Below are positions 53,532-62,172 of a stretch of 64,000 bases of DNA, piece by piece. The position numbers were made by a program, and so were the translations under genes. Numbering within the stretch: position 1 is the first letter of the stretch; every line of letters begins with the position of its first letter. Source of the DNA: Candidatus Gastranaerophilales bacterium (GTDB taxonomy: Bacteria; Cyanobacteriota; Vampirovibrionia; Gastranaerophilales; Gastranaerophilaceae); assembly GCA_944323925.1 (NCBI GenBank), contig CALUUI010000006.1, positions 27,886 through 91,885 on the forward strand, written 5' to 3'. The notes beneath the pieces were generated by a model, which saw only the letters and a list, made by a program, of their open reading frames with translations, did not search any database and had not been told where the DNA came from.

Positions 53532-55023
53532 CTTCTTCTGTTATTAGTTTAGGTCTAAGATCCGGATTTGCATTTGCGGCTTTTTCCAAGCAGTCTATAG
53601 CTTTGAGTTTTTCTCCCAGATGTTTATATAGGCTATATAATAACAGATAATATATTTCAGAGTAATTATTTACAAAATCAAGTCCTTTTTGTGCGATGTC
53701 AATAGCTCGTTCATAATCGCCTTTTGATTCTAGAATTCTTGCATAGTAGTAACAACATTGTTCAAACTCATTTTTTTCAAATGATTTTTTTGAATCCAGT
53801 AACGATTCGAGTGTTGAAAAATTATTTTGTGCATTTAGTAGTTCAGCATACAATAATATAAAATTTTCATTACTTTTATATTGTTCCAGATATTCTTCTG
53901 CTTCTTTATATTTTTCTTGGGCGATTAATAATTTTATTTCGTAATATTTATATCTTAAATTTTTCCTATTATGAGAAATTTTTAGTAAATCATCAGCTAA
54001 ATCAAGAGCTTTTCTTCTAAGAGAAATGTCAATTACTGTTAATAGAGCCAGTTCGTCGTGAGAGAAAATATCAAAAGTCGTTAAAAATTCTTTTATCAAA
54101 ATATTTTTTGAAATTGCTTTTTCATTTAATAATAATGTTATTATTTTTAAGTATGCAGGGGAGTTTGTCACTGATTCAATAGCCAAAGTTGTTTGGTTTG
54201 ATTGAATATAAGATAGTGCAAGTGCAAATTTATGTTTAGGTTCGTTTGTTTTTTCACACAATATGTTAAAATATTTTTTTGCATTAAAATTATGTTTTGT
54301 ATACAAACAAGAAATTCCTAACAAGTATAATATATCAGGATTATTATATAGGTTTTCGAGTTTATCAGCCAATGTTATTACTTTACCGTAGTTCATTAAA
54401 TCAAATTCGACTCGCATAATAAATTTTATAACTTCAGGAGTATTTGATTTTGCTAATTTATGTTCTGCAAGTTTTAGAGAGTCTTCATCATTTATTGCAT
54501 AACATACTTTTGCTAATAATAATTCACAATATTCATTCAAATTATTTTGGTTACATAAAGTATTTTTAACATTCTCATATTGTCCCATTGCATAATATGC
54601 TTCAGCTATTTCTTGATAGCAATAATCTTTTGCACTTGTATTTATATATGCAATAGTATCTTTGTACATTTTAGCTTTATTTAATAGAGCCAGATAAATT
54701 TTTAAATCTTCAGGTTTATTTGTCAGTGTATATAATTTTCTGGCTAAATCTACTCTTTGAATATTATTTTTGTCTAAAAGTTTTATTTTTAGTTTAATAG
54801 CATCAATATGGTTTGGTGCAATGTCTAGTAGTTTATCAATGTAGTGAATTGAACGTTCGATATTTCCTGAGAAAAAATATGTTTCAGCCAATTCATAAAT
54901 TATTTCAGCAGTATCTTCTTTAGATTCTGCAGCTTCAAGCATTTTATATAGTATTTCTATTGCTTGTTTGTAATAACCTTTTTCTTTAAGTAAAAACATT
55001 TCTTGAAGTAGATTTTTAATCAT
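53521..55023 (-). CDS. Tetratricopeptide-repeat protein
   Basis: A 500-residue protein made almost wholly of TPR-type helix pairs ([78 protein letters not shown]). No signal peptide or membrane helix, so it is likely cytoplasmic or peripheral. TPR arrays scaffold protein complexes. It is the last gene of an operon with an outer-membrane-like protein and an FtsB-like protein, overlapping the latter by 8 bases, which suggests a role in cell-envelope or division-linked assembly. Confidence 0.85.
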   Translation of the reverse strand: MIKNLLQEMFLLKEKGYYKQAIEILYKMLEAAESKEDTAEIIYELAETYFFSGNIERSIHYIDKLLDIAPNHIDAIKLKIKLLDKNNIQRVDLARKLYTLTNKPEDLKIYLALLNKAKMYKDTIAYINTSAKDYCYQEIAEAYYAMGQYENVKNTLCNQNNLNEYCELLLAKVCYAINDEDSLKLAEHKLAKSNTPEVIKFIMRVEFDLMNYGKVITLADKLENLYNNPDILYLLGISCLYTKHNFNAKKYFNILCEKTNEPKHKFALALSYIQSNQTTLAIESVTNSPAYLKIITLLLNEKAISKNILIKEFLTTFDIFSHDELALLTVIDISLRRKALDLADDLLKISHNRKNLRYKYYEIKLLIAQEKYKEAEEYLEQYKSNENFILLYAELLNAQNNFSTLESLLDSKKSFEKNEFEQCCYYYARILESKGDYERAIDIAQKGLDFVNNYSEIYYLLLYSLYKHLGEKLKAIDCLEKAANANPDLRPKLITEEASL

Positions 55024-55447
55024 GCTTTTTTAATCCGTTTATAAACCCCGACATAAAATCTTTATTTTTTTGAATATTTTCATCATCTTTTGGTTTTGAG
55101 TTAATGATGACAAGAACTTCATCGTCACCAGCCATTTTTAAATTATTCCTTGCAATTGCTTCAAGGCTTGTCGCTGCAGAGAAGTTAGAAATATCTTCTT
55201 TTAATTGCTTATTTCGTTTTTCAGCAGAATCTTTTGTTTTTTGTAATTGAGCAATTTTAGTTTGATAGGATATTAGTTTAGAAATATTAAGTACAGCACC
55301 ACAGGTAATTTGAACAAGACAAAGTAATAATACAATAGTTAGAAAAGAGTAATAAAAACCGACCGGAGTATAAGAACGTTGCTTCTTTTTGAGTTCTTTT
55401 TTATTTGTATTATTAAATTTTATGTTATTGAATTTTTTCTTCATCAA
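55016..55447 (-). CDS. FtsB/DivIC-like septum protein
   Basis: A 143-residue bitopic protein: a basic cytoplasmic N-terminus, one transmembrane helix (YSFLTIVLLLCLVQITCGAV, 33-52) and a periplasmic coiled coil (LISYQTKIAQLQKTKDSAEK) leading to a short LEAIARNNLKMAGDDE segment typical of FtsB/DivIC, which join FtsL and FtsQ/DivIB at the division septum. It overlaps the upstream gene by 4 bases (ATGA) and the TPR gene by 8, so the three are tightly coupled. Partners are not in the window. Confidence 0.75.
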   Translation of the reverse strand: MMKKKFNNIKFNNTNKKELKKKQRSYTPVGFYYSFLTIVLLLCLVQITCGAVLNISKLISYQTKIAQLQKTKDSAEKRNKQLKEDISNFSAATSLEAIARNNLKMAGDDEVLVIINSKPKDDENIQKNKDFMSGFINGLKKHD

Positions 55448-56271
55448 AATCTAAATCCTGTAGAAAATTTTAATTCAGAACCTGTAACTCCAGTCTGAGT
55501 ATTATATCTTTGAGCAACACCAACTTCAAAATTAAGAGCTTCTAGTCGTTTAATCATTGAGGGTGAATAAACTAAAACTACTTCACCTTTTTTAAGAGGT
55601 ATAGTAGTGTATGAAGAGAATCCGCTTCTTAATTTAAATTGATCGTTCAGTTTTATTTCCGGTGATATTTTGAAACAATTAGCATAAGTTCCTAAATTTT
55701 GTTTAGATGTAGCCAGATATTGGGATTTTACAGAAAATTTACCGGTATCATAAGTAGTAAAAAGGCTTGTACTATCTTCCATTTGAGCTTTATCTAAACC
55801 TCGGCTATAACCAGTTCCAAAAGTAAAATTTCCTGTTTGTTCGCTGGCTATTCCGCTTATTGGTGCTACTGAGCGAGATGCTTCTCTTACGTAGGCTTGA
55901 TTGAATACGCTTCTTCCCGTAACCGCATTTGAAGATTTATTATTAATTGTTACAGGAGAGTTGAATAAATTTGATGGAAGTACAAGCGTTGGTTTATTTA
56001 TATTTTTATCAAGATATACTTCTCCGATTGGAATATCATCATATATTAAGCTACTCTCAATGCTAAAAGTATTTGGATCATCGGTTGGCGTTGGTGTTAC
56101 ACTATCAAAAAAGACTAATGATGGTAGACTTCTGTCGCTTGTTGTACTGTTTTTTGATAATGTTGCTTCCGGTTCATTTCCTATTGGGGAAAAAGGTTCC
56201 TGATCTGCTGCGTATGCGGGGGACAGCATCAATATACTGATTAAAAAAAGTATCCAAAATTCCTTTCCCAT
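55444..56271 (-). CDS. Exported beta-rich protein, probable outer-membrane protein
   Basis: A 275-residue protein with a Sec signal (MGKEFWILFLISILMLSPAYA, cleaved before ADQ). The mature part is beta-rich, with amphipathic strands in the second half (NFTFGTGYSRGL, TGKFSVKSQYLATS, FKLRSGFSSYTTI) and a C-terminal Phe (FSTGFRF), the usual end of BAM-assembled outer-membrane barrels. It leads an operon with FtsB-like and TPR genes. TACAAT lies 6 bases before the ATG with a TTGAAA 17 bases further up, so translation is probably leaderless. Confidence 0.75.
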   Translation of the reverse strand: MGKEFWILFLISILMLSPAYAADQEPFSPIGNEPEATLSKNSTTSDRSLPSLVFFDSVTPTPTDDPNTFSIESSLIYDDIPIGEVYLDKNINKPTLVLPSNLFNSPVTINNKSSNAVTGRSVFNQAYVREASRSVAPISGIASEQTGNFTFGTGYSRGLDKAQMEDSTSLFTTYDTGKFSVKSQYLATSKQNLGTYANCFKISPEIKLNDQFKLRSGFSSYTTIPLKKGEVVLVYSPSMIKRLEALNFEVGVAQRYNTQTGVTGSELKFSTGFRF

Positions 56272-56306
56272 ATTTTAATTGTAGACCATGTTTGAGAACT
56301 TTTCAA
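56269..56306 (-). promoter_or_regulatory. Near-consensus promoter giving a probably leaderless mRNA
   Basis: On the minus strand TTGAAA (56301-56306), 17 bases, TACAAT (56278-56283), 6 bases, then ATG at 56271. This is the best evidence for leaderless transcription in the window because both promoter boxes are clear. Confidence 0.7.
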
Positions 56307-56325
56307 TATGATATTATTTGATTTT

Positions 56326-56895
56326 TTATTTTGATATTAATTGGTTTAATATTATTTCAAGTTGTTTATTTAATTTTTCTTTTGAAAAATTATTGTATAT
56401 TACAAAATCTGATTTACTTATTTTCTCTTGTTCCGTTTGTTGTGCTTCAATGCGTAAAAGAGCTTCTTCTTTTGTAAGTTGATTTCTTTTCATCAGTCTT
56501 TGAAGCCTGATTTGTTCATCAGCACTTATAAACAAAATATAATCAAATAAATTTTCCATTTTTGCTTCAAATAAAAGAGGTACGGAGATAAATACAATAT
56601 TATTTGAGTTAATATTTTTAATCATTTCTTTTATTTGTGGATGAATAATTTCCTCAAGTTTTGTTTTGAGGTTTGGGTTTTCAAAGACTAATTTCCCAAG
56701 TTTTTTTCTGCATATATTTTCGGAAGAATCAAAAATATCATAGTTTTTGAATGCAGTTTTAATTTCGTTTGATGTCTGGAGAATTTGGTGTGCAAATCTA
56801 TCAGTATCATATACTTCAAAACCTTTTTGCCTAAGTAAATCTTCTACGCACGATTTACCTGCTGCAATATTTCCTACTATTGCAATTTTAGTCAT
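56326..56895 (-). CDS. coaE: Dephospho-CoA kinase
   Basis: A 189-residue P-loop kinase that phosphorylates dephospho-CoA in the last step of CoA synthesis. Walker A is VGNIAAGKSCVEDLL, a variant of the common GGIGSGKS. The DTDRFAHQIL, IHPQIKEMI, SVPLLFEAKMENLFDYIL and RLMKRNQLTKEEALLRI blocks fit CoaE. I prefer ATG 56895 (MTKIAIVGN) over a TTG three codons earlier, though GGAG sits before the TTG. It overlaps the pseudouridine synthase gene, so the two are coupled. Confidence 0.92.
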   Translation of the reverse strand: MTKIAIVGNIAAGKSCVEDLLRQKGFEVYDTDRFAHQILQTSNEIKTAFKNYDIFDSSENICRKKLGKLVFENPNLKTKLEEIIHPQIKEMIKNINSNNIVFISVPLLFEAKMENLFDYILFISADEQIRLQRLMKRNQLTKEEALLRIEAQQTEQEKISKSDFVIYNNFSKEKLNKQLEIILNQLISK

Positions 56896-57619
56896 TGGCT
56901 GCAATTTTCTCCAGATATTTTTTTAATTCCCTTATTTGAAGAGGTTTTATAGGTTTAACTTCCCCCCGCTTTAAATCTCCTATAGTAATTGTTGCATGCT
57001 GTACTCTTTTAAGAGATTTAACTTTAAATCCGAGTGCCTCAAACATTTTTCTTATTTGCCTATTCATTCCTTGGTACAAAGTAATTTGCATCATTGTTGA
57101 CTGAGATGAGGTTTCAAGAACCATTACATCAGCATAAGCAACTTTGCCTTTTTCAATTTCAATACCTTTTGCCATTTGTCTGACATGCTCAGGATTAATT
57201 TTCCCTATAACAGAAACAATATAAACTTTCGGTACTTTTACAGACGGATGTGTCAAGGCATTAATCAACTCACCGTCATTAGTAAGTATAATCAATCCTG
57301 ATGAGTCTTTATCAAGCCTTCCTACAGGTTTAAGGTGATGTAATTCTTTGGGAATGACATCATAAATTGTTTTTCTGCCTTTTTCATCATCAGCAGTAGT
57401 AATAAAGCCTGGAGGCTTATGAAATCTATAATATTCAAATTTTTTTGGGCGAACCAAGGTTTTATTAATAAAAACTTTGTCCTTTTCACTAACCTTAAAT
57501 CCGAGCTCAGTAACTGTTTTACCGTTAACTTGAACTTGCCCTGACAGGATTAATTCATCAGCGTTTCTTCTGCTGCAAATACCTGATAGTGCAATATATT
57601 TGTTTAAACGTTGCTGCAT
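56888..57619 (-). CDS. RluB/RsuA-family rRNA pseudouridine synthase
   Basis: A 243-residue enzyme. The S4 RNA-binding domain comes first (LNKYIALSGICSRRNADELI). The catalytic domain has the family motif GRLDKDSSGLIILTNDGEL with the active-site Asp, then GMNRQIRKMFEALGF. RluB and RsuA form pseudouridine in 23S and 16S rRNA. The start overlaps the thioesterase gene by 16 bases, and the stop overlaps coaE, making a thioesterase-rluB-coaE operon. Exact target uridine is not predictable. Confidence 0.93.
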   Translation of the reverse strand: MQQRLNKYIALSGICSRRNADELILSGQVQVNGKTVTELGFKVSEKDKVFINKTLVRPKKFEYYRFHKPPGFITTADDEKGRKTIYDVIPKELHHLKPVGRLDKDSSGLIILTNDGELINALTHPSVKVPKVYIVSVIGKINPEHVRQMAKGIEIEKGKVAYADVMVLETSSQSTMMQITLYQGMNRQIRKMFEALGFKVKSLKRVQHATITIGDLKRGEVKPIKPLQIRELKKYLEKIAAND

Positions 57620-58020
57620 ACTGCTCCCTCAAAAGCCTTAATTAATACATCAGGAAGTTTTCTGTATAATTTCCCTGCATTATTAATTGCAACTGTATCA
57701 AACTCAGCTTGTATATAAAGGGCATTGGACTCTTTGTTTCTAACTGTCTGATAGAATGTAACCGATAGAGGGGTTACTTTTTTTATTGAGGTTTCAATAA
57801 TAACATTGTCATTAAGTTTGGCAGATGACTTGTACCGTACATTCATATTAACAACAGGTATAGCAATATCATTGGCTTTCAAATCAATTAGGTTTAGTCC
57901 GAGAGCTTGGCATAACTCAACCCTGCCTGCTTCTAGCCAACGAAGATAGGCTCCGTGCCATACTACACCATATGAATCGGTATCTGCATAATAAACTTTT
58001 TGTTCAAAAATATGTTTCAT
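57604..58020 (-). CDS. YbgC-like acyl-CoA thioesterase
   Basis: A 138-residue hotdog-fold thioesterase of the 4-hydroxybenzoyl-CoA/YbgC group: YYADTDSYGVVWHGAYLRWLEAGR carries the catalytic Asp near residue 15. YbgC is usually tied to the Tol-Pal envelope system and acts on acyl-CoA or acyl-ACP; tol genes are absent here. It begins the operon with the pseudouridine synthase and coaE. An extended -10 (TGATATAAT) ends 9 bases before the ATG and there is no ribosome site. Confidence 0.9.
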   Translation of the reverse strand: MKHIFEQKVYYADTDSYGVVWHGAYLRWLEAGRVELCQALGLNLIDLKANDIAIPVVNMNVRYKSSAKLNDNVIIETSIKKVTPLSVTFYQTVRNKESNALYIQAEFDTVAINNAGKLYRKLPDVLIKAFEGAVCSNV

Positions 58021-58038
58021 AATACGCTGATTATATCA
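58018..58038 (-). promoter_or_regulatory. Extended -10 just before the thioesterase start
   Basis: TGATATAAT on the minus strand at 58030-58038, then 9 bases and the ATG; the predicted leader is 2-3 bases. Confidence 0.55.
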
Positions 58039-58087
58039 CATAAAAAAGATAAAGAATATTATTAATATTCAAAGGAAAGGAGATTAT

Positions 58088-58222
58088 ATGGATTACGTTT
58101 GTACAGTTTGTAATTGGGTTTATAAAGAAGAGGAAGAAGGTAAAAAATTTAGTGAACAACCCGATGATTACGTATGTCCGCTATGTGGCGCAGGCAAAGA
58201 AAAATTTGAACAAGTGATATAA
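58088..58222 (+). CDS. Mini-rubredoxin, 44 aa
   Basis: A short but convincing gene: AAAGGAGATT lies just before the ATG. The product MDYVCTVCNWVYK...DDYVCPLCGAGKEKFEQVI has the two CxxC knuckles that bind one iron (C5, C8, C30, C33). The usual CG after the first pair is CN, and the loop between knuckles is shortened, giving 44 residues against about 52. It probably passes electrons to peroxide- or oxygen-reducing proteins such as the rubrerythrin. It has its own terminator and is divergent from the thioesterase. Confidence 0.9.
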   Translation: MDYVCTVCNWVYKEEEEGKKFSEQPDDYVCPLCGAGKEKFEQVI

Positions 58223-58226
58223 AAAT

Positions 58227-58264
58227 AAACAAGGCGGTGAAATTTATTCACCGCCTTGTCTTAA
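58227..58264. terminator. Symmetric terminator
   Basis: AAGGCGGTGAA paired with TTCACCGCCTTG between rubredoxin and the convergent fabZ. Confidence 0.88.
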
Positions 58265-58281
58265 GTTAAATTAAAAGAATT

Positions 58282-58734
58282 TTATTTCATAGCAACAGTC
58301 ATGTCAGCTTCTACTACGACTTTTCCATCAACGGAGCCTACAGCGTGGCATTTGCCGATAGGTCCTTTAAGAGCTGTCATTTCGATATGCATTTCAAGCC
58401 TATCTCCAGGTCTTACAATATTTTTAAATCTTACGTTGTCTAACCCTGCAAATAATGCAAGTTTTCCTTTGTATTGTGGCATTGTAAGTAAAATAGGTGC
58501 TGAACATTGAGCCATTGCTTCAAGTTGAAGTACTCCCGGCATGATTGGATTTCCAGGGAAGTGACCTTGGAAAAATCCTTCATTCATTGTTAAATTTTTA
58601 TATCCCTTTGCATATTTTCCAGGAACACATTCTGTAATTCTATCAACTAATAAAAATGGATATCTGTGAGGAATCATTTCCATTATTTGCATAGTATCAA
58701 AGCTCAAAATTTCTTCTTTAATTTCTTCTGTCAT
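58282..58734 (-). CDS. fabZ: 3-hydroxyacyl-ACP dehydratase FabZ
   Basis: A 150-residue hotdog dehydratase of type II fatty acid synthesis. The active-site His is H58 in FQGHFPGNPIMPGV and Glu is E72 in LQLEAMAQ. The opening HRYPFLLVDRI is typical. It follows lpxC and lpxD on the same strand, as in many lipid A operons; FabZ and LpxC/LpxA compete for 3-hydroxyacyl-ACP. It is 17 bases past lpxC. lpxA, which often comes next, is absent here. Confidence 0.96.
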   Translation of the reverse strand: MTEEIKEEILSFDTMQIMEMIPHRYPFLLVDRITECVPGKYAKGYKNLTMNEGFFQGHFPGNPIMPGVLQLEAMAQCSAPILLTMPQYKGKLALFAGLDNVRFKNIVRPGDRLEMHIEMTALKGPIGKCHAVGSVDGKVVVEADMTVAMK

Positions 58735-58751
58735 GATTTTCTCCTTTACAA

Positions 58752-59591
58752 TTATAATTTAATTAATTTATCTTTAAGTATTTTCGCAACTTTAACGTGA
58801 ACAGCATGTCCTGCTTCTTTAACGAGAATTTGAACTCTCATATCCAAAGGTGACACTCCTGTTAAATACAAGTCTCCAAACAAGTCAAGCATCTTGTGTT
58901 TAACAGGTTCCAAATTGGAACGGAGCTCTGTAGTAAAGCCTTCATCTACCAACCCCACTGTGTTATCAATAGTTACACCTTTTGCAAACCCGAGCATTTG
59001 GAATTTCTTTAAATCTTTATAAAATCCAAAAGTTCTAGCCTCAATAATTTCTTGATGATTTTTATAATCAAAACTTACCCAGCGATTTTTTAAGTCTTTA
59101 TGATCATAATTAACCGAATAGCTAATGTTAAGATCTTTGTCTGGAAGAATTACCATACTGGTTTTGCCATTAAGATAATATACCGGTTCAGATACGGTGT
59201 ATAAAGTTTTTTCTTTCTTAGCGGTAATCCCTGCTTTTTTAAATGCTTCAACCCAAACCTTAGAACTCCCATCGAAAATAGGCATTTCAGGTTTAGAAAT
59301 ATAAACATCCAATGAAGTTAATCCACAGAAGGCACAAGCCGCCATAAAGTGTTCACAAAGCATAGCTTTGTATTTGTAATCTCCAAGCAAGGTTCTGTGT
59401 TCTTTACTACAAAGCGTCACACAGTGATCTGTGGAGAATACATTATCAACGCAGGCTTCAAATCCAACATCTGCCCCTTCTACAAAAATCCTAATCTTAT
59501 CACCTCGTGAAGGCTTTATTAGCACTTCACATTGGTGATTTTTCATTAATGTATTACCAGAAAGTTTAATTTCATTTAAAATAGTTGACAT
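58752..59591 (-). CDS. lpxC: UDP-3-O-acyl-N-acetylglucosamine deacetylase LpxC
   Basis: A 279-residue zinc deacetylase for the committed step of lipid A synthesis. Zinc ligands appear as H81 (CEHFMAAC), H232 and D236 (KHKMLDLFGDLYL), with catalytic H262 (GHAVHVKV); these equal H79, H238, D242 and H265 of E. coli. The usual N-terminal GVGLH stretch reads LSGNTLMKNH, so that part is divergent. Shorter than E. coli LpxC (305). Its start abuts lpxD, overlapping by one base. Confidence 0.94.
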   Translation of the reverse strand: MSTILNEIKLSGNTLMKNHQCEVLIKPSRGDKIRIFVEGADVGFEACVDNVFSTDHCVTLCSKEHRTLLGDYKYKAMLCEHFMAACAFCGLTSLDVYISKPEMPIFDGSSKVWVEAFKKAGITAKKEKTLYTVSEPVYYLNGKTSMVILPDKDLNISYSVNYDHKDLKNRWVSFDYKNHQEIIEARTFGFYKDLKKFQMLGFAKGVTIDNTVGLVDEGFTTELRSNLEPVKHKMLDLFGDLYLTGVSPLDMRVQILVKEAGHAVHVKVAKILKDKLIKL

Positions 59592-60688
59592 TATACAGAT
59601 TCCATTTGTTGTTCTTCAAGGAAAGAACTTAAAATCGGTTCATATTTCTTGAATTTATGTATGTAATTTCCTGCATCTTTAAGAGTCTTAAGCTGCTTGA
59701 TAAATTCTTTTCTTGGAACAGCAGGAATACCGATAATAATAGATTTTTCAGGGAAGCTCTTAGTAACACCAGCTTTTGCTGTGATAATAGTATCATCCCC
59801 AATAGTAATGTGGTCAGCAAGTCCCGCTTGTCCTGCGATGACAACTCTGTCACCTATTACACAGCTGCCTGCAATACCTACTTGAGAAACAATCATACAT
59901 CCTTTGCCGATTTTGCAGTTGTGTCCAATCATAACAAGGTCATCAATTTTGGTATTTTCACCAATAACAGTATCTTCAATAGTACCCCTATCTATTGCAG
60001 TGTTTGCTCCGATTTCTACATTGTCACCGATAAGAACTGAACCGATTGACGGAATCTTGAAGATAACTTGTTGAGAGTTATCTTTAATTGCTCCGTCTTG
60101 ACGTGCTTGCTCAATGTTGTTCGGACTTTCTGTAACAAAGCTAAACCCGTCAGCCCCCAAAGAAACACCGTGGTGAAGTATAACATTATTACCAACTTTT
60201 ACTCTGTCACCAATATTAACTCCAGGGTGGAAGAAGCAATTATTACCTATGATTGCGCCGTTACCAATGTATGAATTAGCAAGAACTTTTGTATTGTCAC
60301 CAATTACGGCACCTCTTGCGATTACAACATTTGGTCCTATAGAAACATTTAATCCAAGTTTTGCTTCAGGGTGAACAACAGCTGTTGGGTGAACATCCTT
60401 GTTTGTTTCAGGTTCTTCATAGAACATTGTTATTAACTTCATCATAGCAAGTCTTGGACGTTCTACTTCAATAGTTGAAATATTATCAAGATTCACACCT
60501 AATGGAACAAGAACTGCTTTTGCTTTTGTCTGAGAAATGTTAGCAATTTCTTCTTCTGAAAGAGCTAGAGCTAATGTATTTTCATCAGCCAATAGAGGCG
60601 GTGCAAGTCTTGTAATTGTAGCATCCGATACCATAGACAGCATACCGCCGGTAATCTGTGCAATCTGTTCAAGTGTGAATGATTTCAT
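59591..60688 (-). CDS. lpxD: UDP-3-O-acylglucosamine N-acyltransferase LpxD
   Basis: A 365-residue trimeric acyltransferase that adds a second hydroxyacyl chain in lipid A synthesis. The N-terminal uridine-binding domain (1-95) is followed by left-handed beta-helix hexapeptide repeats (about 100-310). The catalytic His lies in [13 protein letters not shown], as in E. coli H239. A C-terminal helix ([20 protein letters not shown]) binds acyl-ACP. AAGGAG precedes the ATG. It is between hldE-type adenylyltransferase and lpxC in one operon. Confidence 0.96.
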   Translation of the reverse strand: MKSFTLEQIAQITGGMLSMVSDATITRLAPPLLADENTLALALSEEEIANISQTKAKAVLVPLGVNLDNISTIEVERPRLAMMKLITMFYEEPETNKDVHPTAVVHPEAKLGLNVSIGPNVVIARGAVIGDNTKVLANSYIGNGAIIGNNCFFHPGVNIGDRVKVGNNVILHHGVSLGADGFSFVTESPNNIEQARQDGAIKDNSQQVIFKIPSIGSVLIGDNVEIGANTAIDRGTIEDTVIGENTKIDDLVMIGHNCKIGKGCMIVSQVGIAGSCVIGDRVVIAGQAGLADHITIGDDTIITAKAGVTKSFPEKSIIIGIPAVPRKEFIKQLKTLKDAGNYIHKFKKYEPILSSFLEEQQMESV

Positions 60689-60704
60689 ATTCTTTCTCCT
60701 TATA

Positions 60705-61175
60705 TTAATTATTATTGATTTTGTTAATTATATTTGTGGTTGACTTTCCGTCAACAAATGTTATAAATTTTACTTTGATATTATTTTTAAGTATAACATC
60801 ACGCTCAGGAAGAGTATCAATAGTATAATCTCCTCCTTTTGTGTAAAAGTCAGGTTTAATTTCATCTATTAACTCGGCAGGAGATTTTTCATCAAATAAT
60901 ACGACATAATCTACTGCAGATAATGCGCATAATACTTCTGCCCTGTCATTTTCAGAGTTAATAGGACGCCCTTCGCCTTTTATTGATTTTACTGATTTGT
61001 CAGAATTCATTAATACTATTAGCCTGTCAGCACAAGCCTTGGTTTCGTTTAAATATCTGACATGCCCTACGTGAAGAATATCAAAACAACCATTTGTAAC
61101 AACTATACTCTCATTATTCTTTCGTATAGTTTCTACAACTTCCTTTATTTGAGCTCTGTTTAAGAAAATCCCCAT
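60705..61175 (-). CDS. rfaE2: Heptose-1-phosphate adenylyltransferase (HldE C-domain/RfaE2)
   Basis: A 156-residue nucleotidyltransferase fold enzyme. The signature [20 protein letters not shown] contains the HxGH ATP-binding motif; [17 protein letters not shown] and ISTxxIxxKI-like TTNIINKI match. It makes ADP-glycero-manno-heptose from heptose 1-phosphate, a precursor for LPS inner core. I start at ATG 61175 because AGGAG lies just upstream; the longer frame is an extension without support. In many bacteria it is fused to the kinase, which here must be elsewhere. Confidence 0.92.
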   Translation of the reverse strand: MGIFLNRAQIKEVVETIRKNNESIVVTNGCFDILHVGHVRYLNETKACADRLIVLMNSDKSVKSIKGEGRPINSENDRAEVLCALSAVDYVVLFDEKSPAELIDEIKPDFYTKGGDYTIDTLPERDVILKNNIKVKFITFVDGKSTTNIINKINNN

Positions 61176-61345
61176 ATAACTCCTTATTATGTATAAGTAT
61201 TTTAGCAAAAATAAAACTAAAAATCCCGTAGTATTACGAAAAGTTACGGGCAAAGAAAAATATCTCCATAAAAAAAACACCCCGTTAAGGGGTATAAATA
61301 TTTAAATAGGGGTTATAATAAGTTAATAATAGGGTAAATAATATG
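61176..61345 (-). other. Leader region of the lipid A operon with two hairpins
   Basis: CCCGTA...TACGGG (about 61227-61251, T-rich afterwards on the minus strand) lies between the terminator of the gene at 61346 and the operon start. It may be a second terminator, an attenuator or just read-through protection. I see no known riboswitch. Confidence 0.35.
61264..61298 (-). terminator. Intrinsic terminator
   Basis: On the minus strand TACCCC-ttaa-CGGGGTG followed by eight T, ending the gene at 61346-61732. Confidence 0.8.
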
Positions 61346-61732
61346 TTAAATTTTTACACCGGAAGATTTTAATAATTCCAAAATTCTTCCGTTATCCTTT
61401 TTCATTGCTTGATTAAAAAGCACTTCGCCAATGCTTCCTCTTGAAAGAAATCCTGTAATTTTAGCCAGAGTTTCTAATAATGGTTTGTTTTCTGGGTGTG
61501 TTTCAGCAAGCTTTTTTAGCGCTGCTGTTATTTCTTCAGGTTTGATAATATCTGTAGAATTAGTATTCTTTTGAACAAATTCTGTAACTGCGGTTAAAAA
61601 GTTTTTTGTATTGAGAGCCTTGTCTGTGTTTGGACATAACAATTTTCTTAACCCTGGATTTGCAAATGCGAATGCTTCTTCTGCAGTTTTAAAATATATT
61701 GGTTTGTTAAATATTCTGTATGATGGTATCAT
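61346..61732 (-). CDS. Hypothetical helical protein, 128 aa
   Basis: Starts MIPSYRIFNKPIYFKTAEEA at ATG 61732, preceded by GGAAG; an ATG 5 codons earlier is the alternative. Residues 10-128 are mostly helical (AEEAFAFANPGLRKLL, TAVTEFVQKN, EITAALKKLAETHPENKPLLETL) with no signal peptide. I know no family. Its opening differs from the N-terminal F-x-G group. It has its own terminator and lies upstream of, but separate from, the lipid A operon. Confidence 0.7.
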   Translation of the reverse strand: MIPSYRIFNKPIYFKTAEEAFAFANPGLRKLLCPNTDKALNTKNFLTAVTEFVQKNTNSTDIIKPEEITAALKKLAETHPENKPLLETLAKITGFLSRGSIGEVLFNQAMKKDNGRILELLKSSGVKI

Positions 61733-61893
61733 TTTACACTTCCACAATTTCTACATTCTGATAAAAGAGTATCAACTTTCCAAATTGACTAATTTTATAA
61801 CTTTATTTACAAAAGTTTACAAAAGATTTTTGAAAGGCTAATATTTACAGCGCGTGAAAAATGGTCTAAAATACAAATAAGAGAGGGAATTTT

Positions 61894-62172
61894 ATGAGTG
61901 AAAATAAAATAATAATAACAGTATCAGGAGAAGATAAAGTAGGCATAGTAGCAAAAGTTGCAACCATACTTTCCGAGTGCAGAGTTAATATAGAGGATAT
62001 CAAACAAACTTTGATGCAAGGACACTTTGTAATGTTTATGTTATGTGATCTAAGCCAAGCCGGAGTTAGTTTTAAAGAGTTAAAAGCAAGACTTGAGGAT
62101 GAGTGTCATAAACTTGAAATGGAAGTTTGGGTACAAAGAAAAGGCTTATTTGATAAAATGCATTCGATATAA
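61894..62172 (+). CDS. ACT-domain protein (UPF0237 type)
   Basis: A 92-residue single ACT domain: IIITVSGEDKVGIVAKVATILSECRVNIEDI contains the glycine turn and the helix that usually bind amino acids; the rest (LMQGHFVMFMLCDLSQ) completes it. UPF0237 proteins of this size are thought to be amino-acid sensors or regulators. GAGAGGGA precedes the ATG. It ends one base before the convergent TrmB-type gene, so antisense overlap of 3' ends is likely. Ligand unknown. Confidence 0.9.
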   Translation: MSENKIIITVSGEDKVGIVAKVATILSECRVNIEDIKQTLMQGHFVMFMLCDLSQAGVSFKELKARLEDECHKLEMEVWVQRKGLFDKMHSI

